Source: UBA288 sp050178135 (GTDB lineage Archaea > Halobacteriota > Methanomicrobia > Methanomicrobiales > Methanospirillaceae). From it: a stretch of 9,736 bases of DNA. A program made the translations under genes and the position numbers. Location of the stretch: assembly GCA_050178135.1 (NCBI GenBank), contig JBFXGJ010000058.1, positions 1 to 9,736 of the forward strand, read 5' to 3'. The notes beneath the pieces were generated by a model, which was not told the DNA's origin, ran no database searches, and saw only the letters and a program-made list of their open reading frames with translations. The number at the start of each line of letters is the position of its first letter. Position 1 is the stretch's first letter. Positions 1 through 6,300 of this stretch are shown here, in pieces.

Positions 1-25
1 CGAACCCCGGCGCGCCCGCAGACAT
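1..25 (-). CDS. 5' end of a further gene in the MoxR operon (partial)
   Basis: On the minus strand an ATG at 25-23 follows a GGGAG Shine-Dalgarno-like stretch at about 33-37, seven to eight bases away. It opens a frame reading MSAGAPGF to the window edge. The start lies only 36 bases beyond the stop codon of the 614-residue gene, so it would be the third gene of the leftward operon. Eight codons give no functional information. In bacterial operons of the MoxR plus DUF5682-like type the next gene is often a VWA-domain protein; that is family knowledge from memory, not seen here. An in-frame GTG at 46-44 is an alternative start. Confidence 0.4.
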
Positions 26-61
26 TGACGATCTCCCAACGATCACCGGCCCCCACACCGC

Positions 62-1906
62 TCACCCTGCATCCACATCCACCGAACGCCCGCCCTGGCA
101 GAAACCGAGCATCCGCTGCAGGTGCGCCTGGGGGATCGTATCGAGCGGGAGAATTCGCAGGCGTCTCCTATCGGCCTCGTCGACGATGAACTCGTCGGAG
201 TGATCCGTGAAGACGAACACGAACGGCGACTGGTCGAGTGCGACCGCCACGGCGGAGGAGAGCGGGCGCCTCTTCACCACCTTGAGCGCCAGCTCTCTCA
301 GCGGCCGCGTCGCCGTCGGCAGGGTCGCCAGGACATACGGGGTGAGCCGGACCTCCTCGTCGTAGCAGATCCCGACGGCCGGGTAGCCGCTCTCGACCGT
401 GACATGGATCGCCGAGGACAGGAAGGCCGCGTGGACATCCGCGTCCGGGCCGGCCACCGCCTGGACACGGGCGAGGCACGCCTCCCGCAGGTCGAGGACG
501 AACGAGGCCGCGTGCTCCCGCACCGCCTCGCGCACGTAGACCGTCGAGGGATCACCGTTCCGGAGCATCTCCCGCAGGTCCAGGCCCTCGCCGAACCCGC
601 TCGTGAACTCCCGGGTCTCGGTCTCGGACGGGGACGGACGCGTCGCAGTGAAATGCGAGGTCATGTACTGGATGAACACCACCTCGTTCTCCCTCGATTC
701 CTGGTTCCGATAGAACGGGACCCACCGGGGGACCGGGACACGTTCGGTCGCCTGCTCCCCGTCCCCCGGGTTGAACGCCGATTCCAGCTCGGCCGTTTCC
801 GCCGCCGCCCCGAGGTCCGCCCCGGTCTGCATGTTCCGCATCGGCGGAAGGGGCGGGAATTCCTCCGGATCGTAGGCGGGCGGATAGGTCAGCGCCCGGT
901 TCAGCACGTCCCTGGCATAGGACGCGTCCACGACGCACCGGGCCGACGTGACAAGGTCGCGGAGCCACGGCGCCACCTGCCCGCCGGTGAGGGCGAGGCG
1001 GTCGGCGAACTGAACGGCCTGGATCAGTCTCCTCGCGGGGACATCGTGGCCGGGGATCGACTCGCGGTAGACCTGCTCGACCCAGGCATGGCGGTCGGCC
1101 TCCTGGTCCCGGTTGACCTCGTAGAGCCAGATGAAGTATGGGATCTCGAGGGTGACGGCCGGCAGCTCCTTCTCGGCGAGGCGAAACGTCTCGGTCGGCA
1201 CCCGGAGGTCGTCCGGGAACCAGGGGAGATCGCGCCCGAGGCATTCGACGACCCCGGCGACGAGCCCGGCCGAACAGACCAGGACCACCTCGATACCGCG
1301 GGCCAGGAGCGGACGGAGCCGGTATGCCATGAACTGGGCCCGCGTCTGCATCGAGAGCGGGAGCGATGCGAACGATCCCAACATCACCCGGCGATCCACC
1401 GATGCCGGCAGGTGTGCAAACAGTTCGAACAGGTCGTGCGGCGACGTCTCGGACTCCCTGATGGCGTCCCCGGTCGGCAGCGAATACCCGAACTGGATGA
1501 GCTGGTGGTAGACGGTGGGACACCCGAAGTGGCTGCAGGCGTTGACGAAGTCACGGTAGTCCTCGACGCTCCCGAGGGCGGGGACCGGTGTGTCGATGAA
1601 GACCAGGTCGAGGCCGTACTCGAGGAAGGACCGGACCGCTTCGACCGGGGCCGAGCTCGGCAGCACCGGGATGGCGCGCCGGTCCGGGAGGGCGACCACG
1701 GATGGCCGGGGCAGGCGCTGGACAGCGTCGAGGACCGCCTCCTCCAGCCCGGCCGGGAGGTCGACCGCGAGGATGAAATCCGTTCCTCGCCGCCGCACGA
1801 TCTCCTGCCGCACGACCGCAGCATACTCACCAAACTCCTCCACGTAGGGGAGGATGTGGAGGTGCTCTGGCACCGTCCACCTCTCCCTGAATGCCTCTGC
1901 TTCCAC
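62..1906 (-). CDS. Large MoxR-associated protein, DUF5682/EreA-ChaN-like (tentative)
   Basis: This is a 614-residue soluble protein without signal peptide or membrane segment. It starts at a GTG (1906-1904) behind a perfect AGGAGG at 1915-1920. Residues 40-110 alternate predicted strands and helices: 'FILAVDLPAGLEEAVLDAV', then 'VVALPD', then 'VEAVRSFLEYGLDLVFIDTPVP'. The last phrase strongly recalls the 'A..YAL..G....FIDLP' element of DUF5682 and other EreA/ChaN/TraB-like proteins; this is a recalled pattern, not an alignment. A proline- and acid-rich linker at about residues 345-400 separates an N-terminal from a C-terminal half of about 210 residues. The C-terminal half contains 'VVKRRPLSSAVAVALDQSPFVFVFTDHSDEFIVDEADRRRLRILPLDTI'. 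The gene lies 66 bases after the MoxR ATPase stop, so they are almost certainly co-transcribed. The cytosolic role is unknown; remodelling by the ATPase is an inference. Bacterial DUF5682 proteins are somewhat longer, as I recall. Confidence 0.72.
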   Translation of the reverse strand: MEAEAFRERWTVPEHLHILPYVEEFGEYAAVVRQEIVRRRGTDFILAVDLPAGLEEAVLDAVQRLPRPSVVALPDRRAIPVLPSSAPVEAVRSFLEYGLDLVFIDTPVPALGSVEDYRDFVNACSHFGCPTVYHQLIQFGYSLPTGDAIRESETSPHDLFELFAHLPASVDRRVMLGSFASLPLSMQTRAQFMAYRLRPLLARGIEVVLVCSAGLVAGVVECLGRDLPWFPDDLRVPTETFRLAEKELPAVTLEIPYFIWLYEVNRDQEADRHAWVEQVYRESIPGHDVPARRLIQAVQFADRLALTGGQVAPWLRDLVTSARCVVDASYARDVLNRALTYPPAYDPEEFPPLPPMRNMQTGADLGAAAETAELESAFNPGDGEQATERVPVPRWVPFYRNQESRENEVVFIQYMTSHFTATRPSPSETETREFTSGFGEGLDLREMLRNGDPSTVYVREAVREHAASFVLDLREACLARVQAVAGPDADVHAAFLSSAIHVTVESGYPAVGICYDEEVRLTPYVLATLPTATRPLRELALKVVKRRPLSSAVAVALDQSPFVFVFTDHSDEFIVDEADRRRLRILPLDTIPQAHLQRMLGFCQGGRSVDVDAG

Positions 1907-1972
1907 GATCCTGGTCCTCCTGTTCAGACAACTCTCCTCTCTCCACGCGGTCCAGCGCTCGCGGTGGACCGT

Positions 1973-2830
1973 TCAGGTATTCTCCGGCGCGAGGCCCAGG
2001 GTGGCCTGGATGGCATCCAGGGGGGTGAAGCCCACCGGGTTCTTGGACCCGAACCGGCAGATCTGGATCGCATCGCGGATGGAGTAGGTCGCGAGGGCCC
2101 CGGTCTCGACGAGCTCGTCGAGGCGTGCCAGCACCCGGTTGCGAAAGTCTGTCGACACCCCTGGCACGTTCTGCTGCACGATCGCGGCGAGCTCGTCCAT
2201 GCCCGGGCGTTCGACCCGGATGACCGGCCGCAGGCGCGATTCGATGTAGGCCGGGATGCTGAAGGTGGACGAATCGTTGTTCATCGTCGCGACCAACCGG
2301 AACTCGGCAGCGGCGTGCAACTTGACGCCGGCGATGACCGAGTCCACGTACCGGCGGTCGTCCAGGAGCGAGGCGAGGCTCGCCCAGGCCTTCTCGTTCA
2401 TCCGGTTCGCCTCGTCGAGGACGCAGATCCCGCCCGTGAGCGCGGCCGAGACGAGGCCGCTTGCCTGGTAGCGGATCTCCCCGTTCGACGCGAGCACCGG
2501 GATGACCAGCAGGTCCTCGGGGCGCATGTCGGCCGAGCAGTTCATCAGGAAGATCGGCTGGTCGTAGTGCGCGGCCACCGCGCAGGCGAGCGTGGTCTTT
2601 CCGCAGCCCGGCGGGCCGACCAGCACGGGCGACATCGCGGGGTCGGTCGGGTCTCGCCGGAGCCAGGCGGCCGTGAGGAGGCGGAAGGCCTCCTTCTGGC
2701 CGATCCAGCGGCAGACCGGGCTGTCGGGCGAACGTAGGTGGATGGTGCGGCCCTCCACGTGGATGACCCCCGCGGACCCTGCCTGGGGGTGGGGTGTCGC
2801 ACATGCGTCTGGCTGATACTCACTCTTCAT
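1973..2830 (-). CDS. MoxR-type AAA+ ATPase
   Basis: This is a 285-residue cytosolic AAA+ ATPase of the MoxR/CbbQ (AAA_5) group. These are chaperone-like motors that act on partner proteins encoded beside them. The Walker A GPPGCGKTT is at residues 72-80, Walker B ICVLDE at 135-140 with D139/E140, and sensor 1 ATMNND at 181-186. A probable arginine finger lies in IESRLRP (R199/R201), and a sensor-2-like arginine is in TYSIRDA (R252). All catalytic residues are intact, so it should hydrolyse ATP. The ATG at 2830 follows a GGGGAGAGGAGA tract directly upstream. The length suits a single AAA module with a short N-terminal extension. It is the first gene of a leftward operon with the 614-residue protein 66 bases downstream. 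Its promoter region carries CCAACAGTT-type sites at 2903 and 2932. The natural substrate cannot be read from the sequence. Confidence 0.92.
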   Translation of the reverse strand: MKSEYQPDACATPHPQAGSAGVIHVEGRTIHLRSPDSPVCRWIGQKEAFRLLTAAWLRRDPTDPAMSPVLVGPPGCGKTTLACAVAAHYDQPIFLMNCSADMRPEDLLVIPVLASNGEIRYQASGLVSAALTGGICVLDEANRMNEKAWASLASLLDDRRYVDSVIAGVKLHAAAEFRLVATMNNDSSTFSIPAYIESRLRPVIRVERPGMDELAAIVQQNVPGVSTDFRNRVLARLDELVETGALATYSIRDAIQICRFGSKNPVGFTPLDAIQATLGLAPENT

Positions 2831-2885
2831 TCTCCTCTCCCCTTGGGTGTGCCGGTTGTCCGGGTGGACGCCGGCAGATGGTTCT

Positions 2886-2904
2886 GGATCAGTTGGACTG
2901 ATCC
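2886..2904. repeat. Perfect inverted repeat GGATCAGT-TGG-ACTGATCC
   Basis: Eight-base perfect arms are separated by three bases in the MoxR leader. The right arm overlaps the CCAACAGTT half-site at 2903-2911. It could be a second operator or a hairpin in the 5' leader of the leftward transcript. Confidence 0.6.
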
Positions 2905-2940
2905 AACAGTTGATACACGCTTCAACAATTTAACTGTTGG
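2903..2940 (-). promoter_or_regulatory. Putative MoxR operon promoter/operator with paired CCAACAGTT sites
   Basis: CCAACAGTT at 2903-2911 is mirrored by AACTGTTGG at 2932-2940. The second site is itself half of an imperfect palindrome, CAACA (2923-2927) to TGTTG (2935-2939), centred on AATTTAA (2927-2933). Read leftward, TTAAATT is a plausible TATA box, which would put the transcript start near 2905, on the other half-site. Such an overlap is what one expects for repression. The TATA assignment is inference; the repeated 9-mer is directly visible. Confidence 0.55.
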
Positions 2941-3010
2941 CACACGCAGCATTCTTTCCACGACAGATCCGCGGAATATTTGGGATAACGCGATATTGCC
3001 CTGGAGATTA

Positions 3011-3039
3011 CCGGTATTGTCCGATAGTTCACAATCCGG
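3011..3039. repeat. Hairpin-forming inverted repeat in the MoxR upstream region
   Basis: CCGG-T-ATTGT (3011-3020) pairs with ACAATCCGG (3031-3039), leaving one bulged T and a 10-base loop. It lies between half-sites 2932 and 3087. Whether it works as DNA or as RNA is unknown. Confidence 0.45.
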
Positions 3040-3086
3040 GAAGTGTGGGAGGTACGAGAACTGTCCCCTCGAAAAACCGGATAATC

Positions 3087-3095
3087 CCAACAGTT
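3087..3095 (+). promoter_or_regulatory. Isolated CCAACAGTT site
   Basis: An exact copy of the shared 9-mer, preceded by an extra C and followed by G, lies about 150 bases upstream of the MoxR promoter sites. No TATA box or gene start is obvious beside it. It could be an auxiliary operator allowing looping. Confidence 0.45.
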
Positions 3096-3490
3096 GCATT
3101 CAGACCGGTCCGACGATCGCGCCATCGAGCTCACCGTGTCCACCAGAACAGTGGATCGGGACAGGGCGGTGGGTCCGGACCGGGTCTCGAGTCAATCGAT
3201 CAGAACGAGACCGGGCCGAGGGGGGAATGGCGCACTTTTATCAGGCGGACGGGGCTGAGACGGACGTCCCTCCCGGCATCGGGAAGGGGCGAGGTGCCGA
3301 AGCGACGGTCAGCACGGCATGAACCGTTCACCGCAGGAGTTCAGAGCACTCCAGTCTCGATGCGATCGCGGTGGAGCCTGGAGACCAGGGCAGGAACGAG
3401 GTACCGACCGGTCGCGAGACCGATCAAGGGGTGAGAAGCGCACGAATGGCGTGATATTTCGGCGCAGAATGCCGGGAGGGGATTCAACCC

Positions 3491-4405
3491 TTATCCCGTT
3501 TTTCCCTCTTCAACGGAGTGTGGCGACGGATCCCTCAGGCCGACCTCGACGAGTTCGGAGAGGCGAATCATACGCCTGGAAAAGGAGCTCGAGGGGTGAT
3601 GCTGGACAAACAACCCGTCACGGTGATCGAAGGTGGCCAGGCTGGATGAGAACGGCACGGGTGCGGGGAAGACCTCGACATCCTGCCCGAAGATCATTCC
3701 CGTGGTGTGCGACCGGATCAGGTCGGCCACCCGCTTTTCGTACAACCCGGGGGCCATCGCTCCCCGCGGAGTATGCGCATCGTCGAGTTCGAGATTGTTG
3801 AAGAGGACCAGTTTCCGGGTGACGTCCCTGACACCGTCCTCGAGAAAGACCGTCCGCAGCAGTTCCGAGTCGACGGAGTTCGGCCCCGAGACGACCAGGA
3901 GGAGAGACGACATCGCCAGCCAGACCCGGTTGATCGGGGTGAGGTCCGGGACCGAGTCCACGACGATCACGTCAACCGTGCTCATCGCCGCCCTCTGCAT
4001 GATCCCCTCGGGCAACCGCTCGGCAAGCCAGTCAGAGTCCTGCAGGACCTCCTCAACCTGCCGCCGCACTGTCTCGTCGCGCGACGCCGGCGTGAGAAGG
4101 AGGCCGCCGGATTCACCGTTTTCGACGGGTACCGGGATATCGTACGCGGGGACCATCGCCTGGGAACCGGCGAGGTACTGGCAGAGGGTGTCGGTCCCAT
4201 CCCTGAACCCCAGGAGCAGGTCCAGCGAGGGGGCGAAGAGGTTGCCGTCCACGAGCCAGACGCGATATCCCCGGGTCGCGAGCAGGTACGCAAGGCTGGC
4301 TGCGATCTCGCTCCGGCCGGTGCCACATCCAACGGAGAAGGTCAGGACCGTATACGGCAGGCACGTACCATCGTTGTTCGGCATGGACAGATCAGATCTC
4401 GACAT
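3491..4405 (-). CDS. MinD/ParA-like P-loop protein with degenerate Walker A
   Basis: This 304-residue cytosolic protein has the SIMIBI/MinD-ParA fold order. The P-loop region is LTFSVGCGTGRSE (residues 21-33), the switch-I-like LVDGNLFAPSLDLLLGF follows at 51-67, and the VDVIVVDSVP Walker B/switch II is at 144-153 with D150. LLLVVSGPNSVDS (168-180) and LVLFNNLE fill the usual later positions. The Walker A is abnormal: compared with the canonical SGKGGVGKT, the signature lysine is a glycine (G26) and the P-loop lysine an arginine (R31). ATP hydrolysis is therefore doubtful, and a sensor or scaffold role is possible. The ATG at 4405 overlaps the regulator's 3' end by 14 bases. A second ATG at 4384, preceded by TGATC (part of the archaeal GGTGATC Shine-Dalgarno), may be the true start, giving 297 residues. 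Either way translation is probably coupled to the winged-helix gene. Its role is unknown; partner regulation or partition-like positioning are possibilities. Confidence 0.85.
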   Translation of the reverse strand: MSRSDLSMPNNDGTCLPYTVLTFSVGCGTGRSEIAASLAYLLATRGYRVWLVDGNLFAPSLDLLLGFRDGTDTLCQYLAGSQAMVPAYDIPVPVENGESGGLLLTPASRDETVRRQVEEVLQDSDWLAERLPEGIMQRAAMSTVDVIVVDSVPDLTPINRVWLAMSSLLLVVSGPNSVDSELLRTVFLEDGVRDVTRKLVLFNNLELDDAHTPRGAMAPGLYEKRVADLIRSHTTGMIFGQDVEVFPAPVPFSSSLATFDHRDGLFVQHHPSSSFSRRMIRLSELVEVGLRDPSPHSVEEGKTG

Positions 4406-4832
4406 GGCCGTTCTTAACGATTGCCGTGTAGACGATCGCGTGGCCGGACCGGTGCTTCTTTGCGTATCCCATCGTCACGAGCAGGTTCAGGTACGTTGAG
4501 ATCGTGGTGCGATGCCGGTCGAGATCGCCGGCGATCGCGTCGGCGGTCGCCCCATTCGAATGGCGATAGAGCGCCTCCCAGACCTCGCGCAGCCGCAGGT
4601 TCGTGATCGTGCCCGAGAAGAGAGCGGCGGCCTGGTCATGTGACCGGACCTCGAGCCAGGTTGGCGAGAGAGATTGCAGGTCATTGAGCAGCTGTTCGGC
4701 GTCGAAGCGCAGGTCGGCCAGGTCGCGGTCAACACGGGCCTGGACCTCTTCGGTCCGCCTGATGAGCTGGGCCAGGCGTGCAACCATTCCGTTCAGCGCG
4801 GTTGCGGCGTCGTCGGGTGTCGTGGATGTCAT
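4392..4832 (-). CDS. Coiled-coil plus winged-helix DNA-binding regulator
   Basis: This is a 146-residue protein. Residues 15-55 form a heptad-rich helix (MVARLAQLIRRTEEVQARVDRDLADLRFDAEQLL) that suggests a dimerising coiled coil. Residues 80-142 form a winged helix of the MarR/ArsR/TrmB general type: LREVWEALYRHSNGATADAIAGDL, a recognition helix around DRHRTTISTYLNLLVTMG, and the wing YAKKHRSGHAIVYTA. I chose the ATG at 4832. A longer reading starts at TTG 4898, but that codon lies against the putative TATA box (4899-4907) and would leave no room for a leader. From 4832 the leader would be about 45 bases; no strong Shine-Dalgarno is seen. It is the first gene of the operon with the MinD-like protein. 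CCAACAGTT sites around its own promoter suggest autoregulation. The specific family is not recognised. Confidence 0.82.
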   Translation of the reverse strand: MTSTTPDDAATALNGMVARLAQLIRRTEEVQARVDRDLADLRFDAEQLLNDLQSLSPTWLEVRSHDQAAALFSGTITNLRLREVWEALYRHSNGATADAIAGDLDRHRTTISTYLNLLVTMGYAKKHRSGHAIVYTAIVKNGHVEI

Positions 4833-4888
4833 CGTCGCGGCTGGTCTTCGGGAATGAAGGGGATTCAACGGCTGATGGCTGTGTGTTG

Positions 4889-4930
4889 AGTTGCCCAACT
4901 ATAATAGCCTGTCCTCGATTCCCAACAGTT
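4889..4930 (-). promoter_or_regulatory. Putative promoter/operator of the regulator-MinD operon
   Basis: Read leftward, CTATTATAG (4907-4899) is a good archaeal TATA box and would start transcription near 4878. An exact CCAACAGTT copy (4922-4930) lies about 15 bases upstream of it. A palindrome AGTTG-CC-CAACT (4889-4900) abuts it downstream. The arrangement fits autoregulation by the winged-helix product, which is an inference. Confidence 0.55.
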
Positions 4931-4998
4931 CGAACCACGGCACCCAGGGCAGATGGCGATGATGAGCAGGCGTGGTCGGATCGGTTTCCATCAGTTTT

Positions 4999-5022
4999 CC
5001 AACAGTTAATTATAAGTGTTGG
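4999..5022 (+). promoter_or_regulatory. TATA box framed by inverted CCAACA/TGTTGG operator
   Basis: CCAACA (4999-5004) and TGTTGG (5017-5022) are perfect inverted arms 12 bases apart. The spacer contains TTAATTATAA (5006-5015), an excellent TATA box. Transcription would begin near 5038-5042 towards the IPT gene. A factor bound to both arms would occlude TBP, so repression is the likely mode. The left arm extends to the full CCAACAGTT 9-mer. Confidence 0.6.
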
Positions 5023-5042
5023 GAAGTATAGTATCGTTGGAG

Positions 5043-5067
5043 GGGGGCGAAGACCTCTTCGACCCCC
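5043..5067 (+). other. GC-rich hairpin at the start of the IPT-gene transcript
   Basis: GGGGG (5043-5047) followed by CGAAG (5048-5052) pairs with CTTCG (5057-5061) and CCCCC (5063-5067). The loop is ACCT and one A (5062) is bulged, giving a ten-pair stem. If the TATA box at 5006-5015 is used, the stem sits at the very 5' end of the mRNA. It could stabilise the message or affect translation. Confidence 0.5.
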
Positions 5068-5265
5068 GCGATGGTTGGACCCGCGGCAGAGCGTGCAGCG
5101 GCTTCGGGAACAACCGTCGATGAACCGCCATGGATCAGGAGAGATGAAAGGATGAAGCCTCAACGGATGGGAACCGGCGGGAGCACCTGGCCCCTGGGTC
5201 CCCGGGCCGATCGTCATCGCTCCCGATCCACGAAACCCAGACACCTGAAACCAGGAGGAGTAGGT

Positions 5266-6300
5266 ACGCAGAAGCTTGGACTCTGTCACCCGTTCGCCGT
5301 GGGTGCGCTCGTCGTCGTCCTGACACTGGCGCTCATCATGGCGGTCGGAGCCGCCGTTCCGCAGGAACGGGCGGTTGGTACCGTCACGATCTCGTCGGTC
5401 TCGCCCTCATCGGGCAGTGCCGGCACCACGATCACCTGCGCCGTCACCGGCGCCGGCTTCGCACCCGGCGCCCAGGTCCGGTTCACGAAGTCGGTGAACG
5501 GAAAGACGACGACCATCGAAGCCACTGGGGAGACGATCTCGGGCAGAACGAAGATCACCTGCCGGGTCCCCATCCCCGCATCGGCCTCAGCGGGCCGGTG
5601 GGATGTCCGGGTGCGGACCGGTGGCCGGGACGTCGTGAAGACCGGGGCCTTCACCGTGAACGCACCGGGGATCACGGCGATCGCTCCGTCGACAGGAAAG
5701 CAGGGGACGACGGTTGCTGCGGTCGTCAGCGGCACCGGTTTTGTCTCCGGATCGCAGGTCCGGCTGACGAAGACCGTGAACGGCAAGACGGCCACCATCG
5801 AGGCGACCGGGGAACAGGTCGCCGGCGGCACGAAGGTCTCCTGCCGGATACCCATTCCCGCGTCGGCCGCAACGGGCGGCTGGGACGTGAGGGTGCGGAC
5901 CGGCGGGAAGGAACTCGTGAAAAAGGGTGCCTTCACCGTGACTGCCGCGTCGTCGTCGCCCCGGATCTGGTTCACCAGTGTCCCTCCACGATCGAGCTCG
6001 AGCACCTACGTCAGCGGGAAGGTCTCCGGTGTTCCATACTCGCAGTACCGAGTTACGGTCTATGTCAAGGTGAGAGGGAACTGGTGGGGTCCAAAACCGT
6101 ACTGGTCGTTACCCCACACACCGATCGCATCGGATGGGACGTTCAGGACGTGCTTTGTGACCGGAGGAGTTGATGAAGAGACGAGTGAGTTCGCCGCATT
6201 CCTGGTCCCTGCGTCATACGACCCGCCGGACATCAGCTGGGGCTCGTCGCTCCCGTCCGCGCTCTACCGGTACCCGAATGCACGGGCGACGCGGTCGTAA
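5266..6300 (+). CDS. Secreted/anchored protein with two IPT/TIG repeats and a C-terminal beta-domain
   Basis: The coordinates take the ACG at 5266 as start, giving 344 residues. An ideal AGGAGG (5253-5258) precedes it by 7 bases, and a signal peptide or anchor follows at once (AVGALVVVLTLALIMAVGAA, residues 11-30). The nearest upstream in-frame ATG (5152) would add 38 basic, proline-rich residues in front of the hydrophobic segment; it has a GGAG at 5138-5141. Residues 40-133 and 135-228 are two closely similar Ig-like IPT/TIG units, each with G.GF..G.QVR.TK, VNGKT.TIEATGE, P.PAS...G.WDVRVRTGG and GAFTV. Residues 230-344 form a further beta-domain (YVSGKVSGVPYSQYRVTVYVKVRGNWWGPKPYW ... GVDEETSEFAAFLVPASYDPP). 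I recall this as a module attached to GH17 enzymes and other surface proteins. The product probably acts at the cell surface in binding or adhesion. It converges with the GH17 gene. Confidence 0.85.
   Translation, partial: TQKLGLCHPFAVGALVVVLTLALIMAVGAAVPQERAVGTVTISSVSPSSGSAGTTITCAVTGAGFAPGAQVRFTKSVNGKTTTIEATGETISGRTKITCRVPIPASASAGRWDVRVRTGGRDVVKTGAFTVNAPGITAIAPSTGKQGTTVAAVVSGTGFVSGSQVRLTKTVNGKTATIEATGEQVAGGTKVSCRIPIPASAATGGWDVRVRTGGKELVKKGAFTVTAASSSPRIWFTSVPPRSSSSTYVSGKVSGVPYSQYRVTVYVKVRGNWWGPKPYWSLPHTPIASDGTFRTCFVTGGVDEETSEFAAFLVPASYDPPDISWGSSLPSALYRYPNARATRS
5383..5949 (+). repeat. Tandem duplication encoding the two IPT/TIG units
   Basis: Unit 1 (about 5383-5664) and unit 2 (about 5665-5949) are of nearly equal length, around 285 bases. 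They share long stretches at both DNA and protein level, for example GTGAACGG.AAGACG and GG.TGGGA.GT... near the end of each. This indicates an internal duplication that is fairly recent or kept similar by conversion. Confidence 0.75.

Larger units (their letters stand above)
2831..3490. other. Long regulatory intergenic region upstream of the MoxR operon
   Basis: There are 660 bases between the MinD-like stop and the MoxR start, with no convincing gene. Frames that are open here are Arg/Pro/Ser-rich and have no Shine-Dalgarno. The half nearest MoxR (about 2881-3100) is clearly richer in A+T than the flanking genes. It holds three CCAACAGTT-type sites, a perfect 8+8 inverted repeat (2886-2904) and a hairpin (3011-3039). 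I see nothing specific in 3100-3490; a small RNA cannot be excluded. Confidence 0.7.
4833..5151. other. Divergent intergenic region between regulator and IPT gene
   Basis: About 320 bases hold two back-to-back promoters, one leftward with TATA near 4903 and one rightward with TATA near 5011. It also has two exact CCAACAGTT sites, a short AGTTG-CC-CAACT palindrome (4889-4900) and a GC-rich hairpin (5043-5067). The block 4990-5035 is far more AT-rich than the genes. Confidence 0.6.

Noticed and set aside
122..2737. An 871-codon open frame on the plus strand opposite the DUF5682-like and MoxR genes
   Set aside because: It is antisense to two genes of which one has full AAA+ motifs. The translation is Arg/Asp/Gly-rich without any recognisable domain, as expected for the mirror of GC-rich coding DNA.
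2937..3434. A 165-codon plus-strand frame in the MoxR upstream region
   Set aside because: It is Arg/Ser/Pro-rich, has no Shine-Dalgarno or domain, and crosses several inverted repeats and operator-like sites.
4833..4898. Extended start (TTG 4898) for the winged-helix regulator
   Set aside because: The TTG abuts the putative TATA box of the same gene, so it would not be transcribed with a leader. The added residues are of low complexity and outside the conserved fold.
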